From the NCBI RefSeq assembly GCF_002575655.3, contig NC_053037.3, forward strand, positions 321,435,294-321,499,293: a stretch of 64,000 nt of DNA. The letters are read 5' to 3'. The DNA is from Aegilops tauschii subsp. strangulata (Eukaryota; Streptophyta; Magnoliopsida; Poales; Poaceae). The notes beneath the pieces are model-generated. The model was not told where the DNA came from. It made no database searches and saw only the letters and a list, made by a program, of their open reading frames with translations. Shown here piece after piece: positions 11,158-22,073 of the stretch (the stretch's first letter is position 1; each line of letters begins with the position of its first letter). The position numbers were made by a program, and so were the translations under genes.

Positions 11158-11656
11158 TCTCTACTCTTATAAAAAATGAGTTGGTGATGATGGTGTGCCT
11201 ACCATCTTGTAATATAGACCATTCGATCTATATCTGACGGATAGAAAGCAAACTATGACAATTTTACAAAAGATACCCGCACCTCTCTCCACATTTACAG
11301 ATAAGACCTTGCCTCGTTCATCCTTATTTCCCACAACCTCATTGCTGGGCAATTAAAAAAGGAAGTCTCTGGAACAATCTGGCATGGTGGCCGCTACCGG
11401 CGCTGTCCATCCCCATTCCTCCGCCCAGTCCGACCACCAGTCACCACCACGCCCCACTCCTCCTCACCTTATCTCTCATCTTTCTCGAGATATCATTTTT
11501 TCAATGAAATTCTCGAGATACCATTTTTCTGATAAAATTCTCGAGATATCATTAGTTTTTATACATGGGATTACTCCTGCATGGGTCAATCACAACAGGT
11601 GTTTTGTAAAAAAAATGCATCTTGATGTTCCGTGCAATGCACGGGCATCTTGCTAG
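11158..11656 (+). mobile_element. Non-autonomous Helitron
   Basis: Begins TCTCTACTCTTATAAAAAA, the usual grass Helitron 5' end, and finishes with a hairpin (CCGTGCA...TGCACGG) 9 bp before CTAG, followed by T (11657). The base before TC is G rather than the usual A. At 499 bp it is non-coding and carries a 28-bp tandem repeat. It lies at the upstream edge of the SINA-like pseudogene and may mark an old intron. Confidence 0.82.
11483..11552. repeat. 28-bp tandem repeat in the Helitron
   Basis: TCTCGAGATA(T/C)CATT starts at 11483, 11511 and 11539, a 28-bp period with about 2.5 copies. Confidence 0.88.
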
Positions 11657-12342
11657 TCTGCATATAATTCCAAACACCACATAGACACGTTCTTTGACCA
11701 TTTTACAACTATGTTAGTATCATTGTTAGTGGTCAGCCGGTGCAAGTTATAGCCCCAGGTGTTCTAACCTTTTTTTAGTAATGATATCTGGTGATTGTTC
11801 GCCACAAGCTCAATCCTAGCGAATCCCACATAACCTTAAGATTTCCATCCGATCATGGCATGTTTTCAAGCCATAGTATTTGACAAAACCGCCACCCTTA
11901 CACACGTAATGTAACTGCGTCATGGGCGTTTGCAACTGCCATGTCTCCCAGTGAACGTTTGCTGGGGATTGGAGTTAGCACCGATGGCGGTTCGTAGCCA
12001 TTCCACGCTCGGGCATTGAAGTTTGTAACTATTTTAGAATATACTACTCCTCCGGTGCTAGTAGTAGAGCAGAGTCCTACTCCACTATATGCAAACTAGG
12101 GCATAGTAGTAGGTACTGTAGGGAGTACTAGTACTGTAATCACTCAAGGAAGTTGTCTGGCATCGATATGACCCTACGCTGCTGGGATGTGTCTCGTAAG
12201 TCAAGCGGCATGCTATTGTCATCATCACCTGTCCACTTCCCGCAGCACATATTCGCTTCTCCATCTTCGTCCGCACATAATCGTCCAATCTTCCATCCCC
12301 ACTAAGGCACCTCCCCCCTCTTCCGAAACCCAAGCACTACCA
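11657..12342. other. Spacer upstream of the F-box pseudogene, no gene seen
   Basis: No recognisable coding signal. It should include the old promoter and leader of the F-box gene; no convincing TATA box at the expected distance was identified. Short palindromic TAGTACT and AGTACTAG motifs are present near 12110-12140. Confidence 0.4.
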
Positions 12343-13529
12343 ATGGCAGAAACGAGTAGTGTCTGCTGAAAGAGTGGCTGGGATTCGCTCCCCACAGAGG
12401 TAATCAAGCTCATTGTTTCTCGTGTGGACAATCTCAGTACCATGCCGCTCGTCGCGTGCCCATCGGGGCTATACTGTTTACTCAAAGCCCTCAGGCCAGA
12501 GCTTTTTAAGCCAGCCCCTTGCTTGCTGATGCCGCCTGATCTTCAGAAACGGCGTGTCACGCAGCATAATGATCATAGGGTGGCGAGCATCAACCCCCTC
12601 GACTGTGATCTGATCCCCGTCACCCTCAACTACATTAACGGCATGTACTGGGTCAGCATGAACACGTCTTGGATGGTGCTCGTCGACGGTCACGACAGCT
12701 GGATGCTCATGGAGGTCTACACCAGGCGATTGACCCCCTTCCTTCGATTCACACTGCACTGCTTTGGCACCGCGACCCAGAATACTCGGAATCTTACAGT
12801 AGCCAACATGATACCAAGTTTGATTTGCTCAAGGTTCTAATCTGCCAAGTGCCCGCAAGATCTGCGAATTATAAAGACTTCAGGCTAATTGCGTTCTTCA
12901 ACCGCGGTCTCTCCTATCTGACAGGTCACTGCGGTAAGTGGATAAATCTGCACGTCCATCGCAGGATCATACATCCTCCATGGTTCTCAGATGCCATTGA
13001 ACACAAGGGCTTCATTTACGCTGTGGACTCCTTCTATGGCTGGACGTATTGCTGGCCTACTCCAGTCATCGATACAAACGGCTGTTACAATAGTATGTTA
13101 CTTTCCTATGATATCATGATGGCTTTCTTATATTACTGTCAACATTTCCTAAAAAAATATTCATGCTCATAACATGTTGTTCTTAAGATTGACTACAGTA
13201 CGAGCCCTTTTTTATTTGACTCCAACTTGATATGATGTTGTAGGCCGCTTGGTGTCCCTACCCTTCCTAATCCCAGAACCTTTCAAAGAAAAGCGGCATG
13301 GCCTTTGCAGGTGGTTCCTGGCTTGATCAGACAACAACGAACGATTGATGATCGTTTGCACGTACCGGACGTGTTTTTTCGCGGAATACAATCACAGTCA
13401 CTGCAATGTCTTTGAGCAGGATCCCAGCTTCTCTGGGCCTACAGGAATTTTTGACTGGAGGCTGGTAAGTAGCCTTGGTACACGCTCTCTGTTTCTCAGA
13501 CTAAATTATCCAATTAACCAGGAGATAAC

Positions 13530-15104
13530 TACTACCTCTTGAGCACTGCGTTGGTTTTTCCCTTGAAGAGGAAAGGGTGATGCAGTAAAGTAGCGTAAGT
13601 ATTTCCCCCAGTTTTTGAGAACCAAGGTAATAATCCAGTAGGAGACCACGCTCAAGTCCCTCGTACCTACACAAACAAATAAGAACCTTGCAACCAACGC
13701 GATAAAGGGGTTGTCAATCCCTTCACGGCCACTTGCAAAAGTGAGACCTGATAGAGATAATAAGATAATATTTTTGGTATTTTTATGATAAAGAGTGAAA
13801 GTAAAGATTGCAAAATAAACGGCGCCAGAAATAGCTAGTTGATGGGAGATTAACATGATGGAAAATAGACCCGGGGGCCATAGGTTTTACTAGTGGCTTC
13901 TCTCAAGATAGCATAAGTATTACAGTGGGTGAACAAATTACTGTGGAGCAATTGATAGAATTGAGCATAGTTATGAGAATATCTAGGCATGATCATGTAT
14001 ATAGGCATCACGTCCGCGACAAGTAGACCAACTCCTGCCTGCATCTACTACTATTACTCCACACATCGACCGCTATCCAGCATGCACCTAGAGTATTAAG
14101 TTCATAAGAACAGAGTAACGCATTAGGTAAGATGACATGATGTAGATGGATAAACTCAAGCAATATGATATAAACCCCATCTTTTTATCCGTGATGGCAA
14201 CAATACAATACGTGTCGTTTCCCCTACTGTCACTGGGATCGAGCACCGCAAGATTGAACCCAAAGCTAAGCACTTCCACCATTGCAAGAAAGATCAATCT
14301 AGTAGGCCAAACCAAATTGATAATTCGAAGAGACTTGGAAAGATAACCAATCATACATAAAAGAATTCAGAGGAGATTCAAATATTGTTCATAAATAATC
14401 TTGATCATAAACCCACAATTCATCGGATCTCGACAAACACACCACAAAATAAGATTACATCGAATAGATCTCCAAGAGAATCGAGGAGAACTTTGTATTG
14501 AGATCCAAAGAGAGATAAGAAGCCATCTAGCTAACAACTATGGACCCGAAGGTCTGAGGTAAACTACTCACACATCATCGGAGAGGCTATGGTGTTGATG
14601 TAGATGCCCTCCATGATCAATGCCCCCTCCGGCGGAGCGCCGGAAAAGGCCGCAAGATGGGATCTCACGGGTATAGAGAGTTGCGGCGGTGGAAATAGGC
14701 TTTCGGCTCCTGTTCTGATGTTTCCAGGGATATGAGTATATATATAGGCGAAAGAGGTTGGTCAGGAGAGCTACGAGGGGCCCACGAGGGTGGGGGCGCG
14801 CCCAGGGGGCAGGCGCACCTCCCTGCCTCGTGGCCTCCTCGTTGATTGCTTGACGTCCACTCCAAGTCCTCTGGATCATGTTTGTTCCGAAAATCACGTT
14901 CCCGAAGGTTTCATTCCGTTTGATATTCCTTTCCTTCGAAACACTGAAATAGGCAAAAAGACAGCAATTTGGGATGGGCCTCCGGTTAATAGATTAGTCC
15001 CAAAAATAATATAAAAGTGTATAATAAAGCCCATTGAACATCCAAAACAGATAATATAATAGCATGGAACAATCAAAAATTATAGATACGTTGCAAACGT
15101 ATCA
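13530..15104 (-). repeat. 3' LTR of Athila-like copy 1
   Basis: On the minus strand it begins TGATACGTTTGCAACG and ends ...GAGGTAGTA; the final CA has decayed to TA (13530-13531). A primer-site-like fragment AACGGCGCCAGAAAT is at 13818-13832. Confidence 0.9.
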
Positions 15105-15119
15105 AGCATCCCCAAGCTT
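15105..15119 (-). other. Polypurine tract of Athila-like copy 1
   Basis: Minus-strand AAGCTTGGGGATGCT lies directly next to the LTR start TGATACG. The same motif occurs twice more, inside the element at 17279-17293 and 17335-17349. Confidence 0.7.
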
Positions 15120-18012
15120 AATTCCTGCTCGTCCTCGAGTAGGTAAATGATAAAAACAGAATTTTTGATGTGGAATGCTACTTAGCATAATTTTCAATGT
15201 AATTCTTTTTATTGTGGCATGAATATTTAGATCCGAAAGATTCAAGATAAAAGTTTAATGTTGACATAAAAACAATAATACTTCAAACATGCTAACCAAG
15301 CAATTATGTCTTATCAAAATAACATAGCCAAAGAAAGCTTATCCCTACAAAATCATATAGTTAGGCCATGCTTCAATTTCGTCACACAAAACGTTCTCAT
15401 CATGCATAACCCCGATGACAAGCCGAGCAATTGGTTCATACTTTTTAACGCGCTTCAGCCTTTTCAACCCTTACGCAATACATGAGCGCAAGCCATGGAT
15501 ATAGCACTATGGGTGGAATAAAGTATAATGATGGGGGTTATGTGAGAAGGCAAAAAGGTAGAAAGTCTCACATTGACGCGGCTAATCAATAGGCTATGGA
15601 GATGCCCATCAATTGATGTCAATGCGAGGAGTAGGGATTGCCATGCAACAGATGCACTAGAGCTATAAATATATGAAAGCTCAACAAAAGAAACTAAGTG
15701 GGTGTGCATCCAACTTGCTTGCTCATGAAGACCTACGGCATTTTGAGGAAGCCCATCATTGGAATATACAAGCCAAGTTCTATAATGAAAAATTCCCACT
15801 AGTATATGAAAGTGACAACATAGGAGACTCTCTATCATCAAGATCACGGTGCTACTTTGAAGCACAAGTGTGGAAAAAGGATAGTAACAGTGTCCCTTCT
15901 CTCTTTTTCTCTCATTTTTTGGGGCTTCTCTCTTTTTCTTTCTTTGGCCTCTTTTTTTCTTTCTCTTTTCTTTTCTTAGTCTGGAATCTCATCCCGACTT
16001 GTGGCGGAATCATAGTCTCCATCATCCTTTCCTCACATGGGACGATGCTCTAATAATGATGATCATAACACTTTTAATTACTTACAACTCAAGAATTACA
16101 ACTCAACACTTAGAACAAAATATGACTCTATGTGAATGCCTCCCGCGGTGTACCGGGATATGCAATGAATGAAGAGTGACATGTATAAAAAAATATGAAT
16201 GGTGGTTTTCCCACAAATACAATGTCAACTACATGATCATGCAAAGCAATATGAAAATGATGAAGCGTGTCATAATAAACGAAACGGTGGAAAGTTGCAT
16301 GGCAATATATCTCGGAATGGCTATGGAAATGCCATGATAGGTAGGTATGGTGGCTGTTTTCAGGAAGATATAAGGAGGTTTATGTGTGATAGAGCGTATC
16401 ATATCACGGGGTTTGGATGCACCGACGAAGTTTGCACCAACTCTCAAGGTGAGAAAGGGCAATGCACGGTACCGTAGAGGCTAGAAAATTGTGGAAGGGT
16501 GAGAGTGCGTATAATCCATGGACTCACATTAGTCATAGAGAACTCATATACTTATTGCAAAAGTTTATTAGCCCTCGAAGCAAAGTACTACTACGCATGC
16601 CCCTTGAGGGATAGATTGGTAGGAAAAGACCATCGCTCGTCCCCGACCGCCACTCATAAGGAAAGCAATAAAAGAACACCTTATGCGTCAAATTTGTCAC
16701 ACAACTTTTACCATACGTGCATGCTACGGGACTTGCCAACCTTAACACAAGTATTTCTCACTTTCACAATTAATCAACTAGCACACTCTAATATTACCAC
16801 CTTTATATCTCAAAACACTTATCAAGTATCAAACTTATCACGATATTCAATGAACTCAATATGGAAGTTTTTATTATACTCATCTTGGATGCCTATCATA
16901 TTAGGACTAATTTCACAATTAAAGCAAATTACCATGCTGTTTAAGACTCTCAAAATAATATAAGTGAAGCATGAGAGATCAATCATTTCTATAAAATAAA
17001 AGCACCACCGTGCTCTAAAAGATATAAGTGAAGCACTAGAGCAAAAACTATATAGCTCAAAAGATATAAGTGAAGCACATAGAGTATTCTAATAAATTCC
17101 GAATCATGTGTGTCTCTCTCAAAAGGTGTGTACAGCAAGGATGATTGTGGTACACTAAAAAGAAAAGACTCAAATCATACAATACGCTCCAAGCAAAACA
17201 CATGTCATGTGGTGAATAAAAATATAGCCCCAAGTAAAGTTACCGATAGACGAAGACGAAAGAGGGGATGCCTTCCGGGGCATCCCCAAGCTTAAGCTTT
17301 TGGTTGTCCTTGAATTTTACCTTGGGGTTCCTTGGGCATCCCCAAGCTTAGGCTCTTGCCACTCCTTGTTCCATAGTCCATCAAATCTTTACCCAAAACT
17401 TGAAAACTTCACAACACAAAACTCAACAGAAAATCTCATGAGCTCCGTTAGCGAAATAAAACAAACCACCACTTTAAGGTACTGTATTGAACTCATTATT
17501 TATTTATATTGGTGTTAAACCTACTGTATTCCAACTTCTCTATGGTTTATAAACTCTTTTACTAGCCATAGATTCATCAAAATAAGGAAACAACACACGA
17601 AAAACAGAATCTGTCAAAAACAGAACAGTCTGTAGTAATCTGTATCTAACGCAAACTTCTGGAACTCAGAAAAATCTACCAAAAAGGGAGACCTAGATAA
17701 TTTGTTTATTGATCTACTGCAATTGTAATCAGTATTTTATCACGTTCTGGTGATTTTAAACAATTGTTTTCGTGAACAGAAAGTTTCTGGAATTTTGAGC
17801 AAGATCAAATAACTATCATCCAAGAAGATCCTATAGGTTTAACTTGGCACAAACATTAATTAAAACATAAAAACACATCTAACCAGAGGCTAGATCAAAC
17901 ATTTATTACTAAACAGAAATAAAAAGCAAGAAAAACTAAAATAAAATTGGGTTGCCTCCCAACAAGTGCTATCGTTTAACGCCCCTAGCTAGGCATAAAA
18001 GCGAGGATAGAT
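15120..18012 (-). other. Long non-coding 3' interior of Athila-like copy 1
   Basis: Nearly 2.9 kb between the protease stop and the polypurine tract, without any recognisable domain on either strand. It is collinear with 36363-39171 of copy 2. It contains TCTCAAAA/ATAAGTGAAGC repeats (about 16940-17080) and two internal copies of the polypurine motif. This is where pol would sit in an autonomous Athila. Confidence 0.7.
17279..17349 (-). repeat. Two internal copies of the polypurine-tract motif
   Basis: Minus-strand AAGCTTGGGGATGCC occurs at 17279-17293 and 17335-17349. It matches the true tract at 15105-15119 in all but the last base, about 2.2 kb further inside. Confidence 0.8.
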
Positions 18013-20038
18013 CTAAGTATTGCCATCTTTGGTAGGCAATCCATAAGTGCCTCTCATAATAGATTCATAAGGTAATTTAATCTTCTTTCTAGGGAGGTGT
18101 TCCATGCCTTTCCTTAACGGAAATTGGAATCTAATATTCCCTTCCTTCATATCAATAATTGCACCAATCGTTCTAAGGAAAGGTCTACCGAGAATAATAG
18201 GACATGAAGGATTGCAATCTATATCAAGAACAATAAAATCTATGGGCACATAATTCCTATTTGCAGCAATAAGAACATCATTAATTCTTCCCATAGGTTT
18301 CTTGATAGTGGAATCCGCAAGGTGCAAGTTTAAAGAGCAATCATGAAATTCACGAAAACCTAACAAATCATACAAAGTTTCATAGCATTCATGATCTTTC
18401 ATTTTAATTTTAATTGTAGGTTCCCACTCATCATAAAGTTTTCTAGGGATAGAAACTTCCAACTCAAGTTTTTCTTCATAAGATTGTATGTTTAGTAAAG
18501 GCTTTATTTTGACTATAAGCATGAGGAGAATTTGGCACGGATTGCAACAAGGAAATACAATCTATTAAAGAGGAATTATCATAGTTAAATTCCTTGAAAT
18601 CCAAAATAGTGGGTTCATTGCTATATAAAGTTTTAACCTCTTCAATCCCACTTTTACAAATTTTTGCATCAAGATCTAAATACCCTAAATTATTGGGACG
18701 CCTTTTAACTAAAGTTGACTCATCTCCAGTCCCATCATTATCAAGATTCATATTGAAAAACAAAGATTTAATAGGAGACACATCAATAATTTTAGATCTT
18801 CATCTTTATTCTCATAAAAACTAGAAGACCATTCCTTTACAAAGCAATCTTTCTTAGCGCGCATCCTAGCGGTTCTTTCTTTGCACTCATCAATGGAAAT
18901 TCTCATGCCTTTGAGAGACTCATATATATCATGCTTAGGTGGAATAGGTCTAAGCTTCAAAGAATCAACATCAAGAGAAATTATGTCCACGTTCCTAGCC
19001 AATTCATCAACTTCAAGCAATTTTTCTTCAAGCAAGGCGTTGAAATTCTTTTGCGAATTCATAAACTCTTTAACACTAGTTTCAAATTCAGAGGGCATCT
19101 TATTAAAAATTTCCATAAGAATTGTTGTAGGAATTACCATAATTATTAGAGGAATTACTAGGTAACGGCCTAGGATTAAAGTTTCCTCTATACGCATTGT
19201 TACCAAAATTATTCCTACCAACAAAACTCACATCCATAGATTCATTATTATTCTCAATCAAAGTAGACAAAGGCATATCATTAGGATCAGAAGAAACACT
19301 CTTATTAGCAAACAATTTCATAAGTTCATCCATCTTTCCACTCAAAACATTAATTTCTTCAATCGCATGAACCTTTTTACTAGTAGATCTTTCAGTGTGC
19401 CATTGATAATAATTAACCATAATATTATCTAGGAGTTTAGTAGCTTCTCCTAAAGTGATTTCCATACAAGTGCCTCCCACGGCCGAATCTAAAAGATTTC
19501 TAGAAGTAAAATTCAATCCGGCATAAATATTTTGTATAATCATCCACAAATTCGAACCATGAGTAGGGCAATTATGTATCATTAATTTAATCCTCTCCCA
19601 AGCTTGTGCAACATGTTCATGATCAAGTTGCTTAAAATTCATAATGTCGTTTCTAAGAGAGATGATCTTAGTGGGAGGAAAATACTTAGAGATAAAAGCA
19701 TCTTTGCACTTATTCCAAGAATCAATACTATTTTTAGGCAAAGACGAAAACCAAGTTTTAGCATGATCTCTAAGAGAAAACGGAAATAGTTTAAATTTAA
19801 CAATATCATTGTCCACATCTTTCTTCTTTTGCATGTCACACAAATCAAGAAAGCTATTTAGATGGGTAGCGGCATCTTCACTAGGAAGGCCGGCGAATTG
19901 ATCTTTCGTGACAAGATTCAACAAAGCAGCATTAATTTCACAAGATTCAGCTTCAGTAAGAGGAGCAATCGGAGTGCTAAGAAAATCATTGTTGTTGGTA
20001 TTGGTAAAGTCACACAATTTAGTATTGTCTTGAGCCAT
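18013..20038 (-). pseudogene. gag-PR: Athila-like gag-protease, four frame lesions, protease active site deleted
   Basis: The minus-strand ATG at 20038 starts MAQDNTKLCDF. The capsid-like region (about 19950-19400) has the retrotransposon gag signature AKTWFSSLP...FISKYFP, followed by an Asn-rich linker and a coiled-coil stretch. The protease half ends with the conserved ILGRPFLRTIGAIIDM segment and a stop at 18013-18015. Compared with copy 2: an extra T near 19105 creates a stop, one base is lost near 18790, about 17 bp are lost near 18489, and a deletion near 18372-18383 removes the stretch that should carry the DLGAS active site. Gag would form the particle and protease would process it; here neither can be made intact. 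Confidence 0.88.
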
Positions 20039-20228
20039 CATGACAAGCAAGCAATCCAACACACGAGCAAACAAGAAGCACGCAAAAAAGAGGCGAACGG
20101 AAAAGAGGGCGAATAAAACGGCAAGGGTGAAGTGGGGGAGAGGAAAACGAGAGGCAAATGGCAAATATGTAATGCGAGGGATAAGAGTTTGTGATGGGTA
20201 CTTGGTATGTCTTGACTTGTGCGTAGAC

Positions 20229-20246
20229 TCCCCGGCAACGGCGCCA
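20229..20246 (-). other. Second (duplicate) tRNA-Asp primer-binding site
   Basis: The plus strand reads TCCCCGGCAACGGCGCCA, the 3' end of plant tRNA-Asp. It repeats the true site 69 bp further inside the element, followed by the same GAAAT. Confidence 0.85.
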
Positions 20247-20297
20247 GAAATGGCTCGTTGACGGGAAATCAAATCTTGACTTGACTTGGTGTAAGCC

Positions 20298-20315
20298 TCC
20301 CCGGCAACGGCGCCA
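20298..20315 (-). other. Primer-binding site for tRNA-Asp
   Basis: 18 bases (plus strand TCCCCGGCAACGGCGCCA) are identical to the 3' end of plant tRNA-Asp including CCA, located 11 bp from the LTR edge. Athila elements use this primer. Confidence 0.9.
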
Positions 20316-20326
20316 GAAATCCTTCT

Positions 20327-21911
20327 TGCTACCTCTTGAGCACTGCGTTGGTTTTTCCCTTGAAGAGGAAAGGGTGATGCAGTAAAGTAGCGTAAGTATT
20401 TCCCTCAGTTTTTGAGAACCAAGGTATCAATCCAGTAGGAGAGCATGCTCAAATCCCTCGTACCTACACAAACAAATAAGAACCTTCCAACCAACGCGAT
20501 AAAGGGGTTGTCAATCCCTTCACGGCCACTTGCAAAAGTGAGATCTGATAGAGATGATAAGATAATATTTTTGGTATTTTTATGATAAATAGTGAAAGTA
20601 AAGATTGCAAAATAAACGGCGCCAGAAATAGCTAGTTGACGGGAGATTAATATGATGGAAAATAGACCCGGGGGCCATAGGTTTCACTAGTGGCTTCTCT
20701 CAAGATAGCATAAGTATTACGGTGGGTGAACAAATTACTATCGAGCAATTGATAGAATTGAGCATAGTTCTGAGAATATCTAGGCATGATCATGTATATA
20801 GGCATCACGTCCGCGACAAGTAGACCGACTCCTGCCTGCATCTACTACTATTACTCCACACATCGACCGCTATCCAGCATGCATCTAGAGTATTAAGTTC
20901 ATAAGAACAGAGTAACGCATTAGGTAAGATGACATGATGTAGAGGGATAAACTCAAGCAATATGATATAAACCCCATCTTTTTATCCTCGATGGCAACAA
21001 TACAATACGTGTCGTTTCCCCTACTGTCACTGGGATCGAGCACCGCAAGATTGAACCCAAAGCTAAGCACTTCTCCCATTGCAAGAAAGATCAATCTAGT
21101 AGGCCAAACCAAACTGATAATTCGAAGAGACTTGCAAAGATAACCAATCATACATAAAAGAATTCAGAGGAGATTCAAATATTGTTCATAGATAATCTTG
21201 ATCATAAACCCACAATTCATCGGATCTCGACAAACACACCGCAAAAGAAGATTACATCGAATAGATCTCCAAGAGAATCGAGGAGAACTTTGTATTGAGA
21301 TCCAAAGAGAGAGAAGAAGCCATCTAGCTAATAACTATGGACCCGAAGGTCTGAGGTAAACTACTCACACAACATCGGAGAGGCTATGGTGTTGATGTAG
21401 AAGCCCTCCGTGATCAATGCCCCCTCCGACGGAGCACCGGAAAAGGCCCCAAGATGGGATCTCACGGGTACAGAGAGTTGCGGCGGTGGAAATAGGGTTT
21501 CGGCTCCTGTTCTGATGTTTCCAAGGTATATGAGTATATATAGGCGAAAGAGGTCGGTCAGGAGAGCTACGAGGGGCCCACGAGGGTGGGGGCGCGCCCA
21601 GGGGGCAGGCACGCCTCCCTGCCTCGTGGCCTCCTCGTTGATTGCTTGACGTCCACTCCAAGTCCTCTTGATCACGTTTGTTCCAGAAATCACATTCCCG
21701 AAAGTTTCATTCCGTTTGGACTCCGTTTGATATTCCTTTCCTTCGAAACACTAAAATAGGCAAAAAATTAGCAATTTGGGATGGGCCTCCGGTTAATAGA
21801 TTAGTCCCAAAAATAATATAAAAGTGTATAATAAAGCCCATTGAACATCCAAAACAGATAATATAATAGCATGGAACAATCAAAAATTATAGATACGTTG
21901 GAGACGTATCA
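20327..21911 (-). repeat. 5' LTR of Athila-like copy 1
   Basis: Minus strand from 21911: begins TGATACGTCTCCAACG, ends GAGGTAGCA. A TATA-like box (minus CTATATATAC) lies at 21534-21543. A primer-site-like fragment lies at 20615-20629. Confidence 0.92.
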
Positions 21912-22073
21912 ATAACCGACGGCAAGGATCATGATGGCAGCGCAGTTTCGTTCATCAGGAAAAACAATGTATACACAGCGTACCATGCGTCTCTCCATGC
22001 ACCATACCCTGATATGTGCCGCCACGCTCTGCAGCCCAAAGTAGGAGAGAGGGTCGCAAGTATCAGACTTTGA

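Larger units (their letters stand above)
13530..21911 (-). mobile_element. Athila-like LTR retrotransposon without RT/IN (copy 1)
   Basis: A complete minus-strand element of 8382 bp: LTRs 13530-15104 and 20327-21911, a primer site matching tRNA-Asp, gag and a protease remnant, then about 2.9 kb of non-coding DNA and a polypurine tract. It has a perfect 5-bp target duplication ATAAC (13525-13529 and 21912-21916). No RT, RNase H or integrase is present, so it is non-autonomous. The same organisation is seen in the copy at 34117-40762, so the loss of pol is a family trait, not a one-off deletion. The two LTRs differ by a few percent by eye, mostly transitions, so the insertion is not recent. Confidence 0.92.
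12343..22073 (+). pseudogene. F-box / DUF295-like gene, split by an LTR retrotransposon
   Basis: ATG at 12343 starts a frame with a short F-box (DSLPTEVIKLIVSRVD) and then a DUF295-like body: a PCLLMPPD motif, 'INGMYWVSMNTSWMVLVDG', 'QAIDPLPSI', and 'FRLIAFFNRGLSYLTG'. Exon 1 ends at 13092; a GTATGT...TGTAG intron spans 13093-13243; exon 2 continues through RLVSLPFLIPEPF to 'RSLFLRLNYPINQEI'. There an 8.4-kb element (13530-21911) is inserted, with target duplication ATAAC. The frame resumes at 21917 and ends TGA at 22071-22073. Other lesions: TGA at 12367, a frameshift near 12725, TGA at 13324, and probable loss of part of the F-box. Intact relatives act as SCF substrate adaptors. Family assignment is by motif appearance only. 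Confidence 0.72.

Noticed and set aside
13465..13521. GTAAGT...CAG as a second intron of the F-box gene
   Set aside because: The reading frame continues through it as VSSLGTRSLFLRLNYPINQEI-type sequence expected for DUF295-like proteins, and 57 nt would be very short for a plant intron.
20229..20315. tRNA-Asp gene fragments
   Set aside because: Only the last 18 bases of tRNA-Asp match, at the place of a retrotransposon primer-binding site; no tRNA body.
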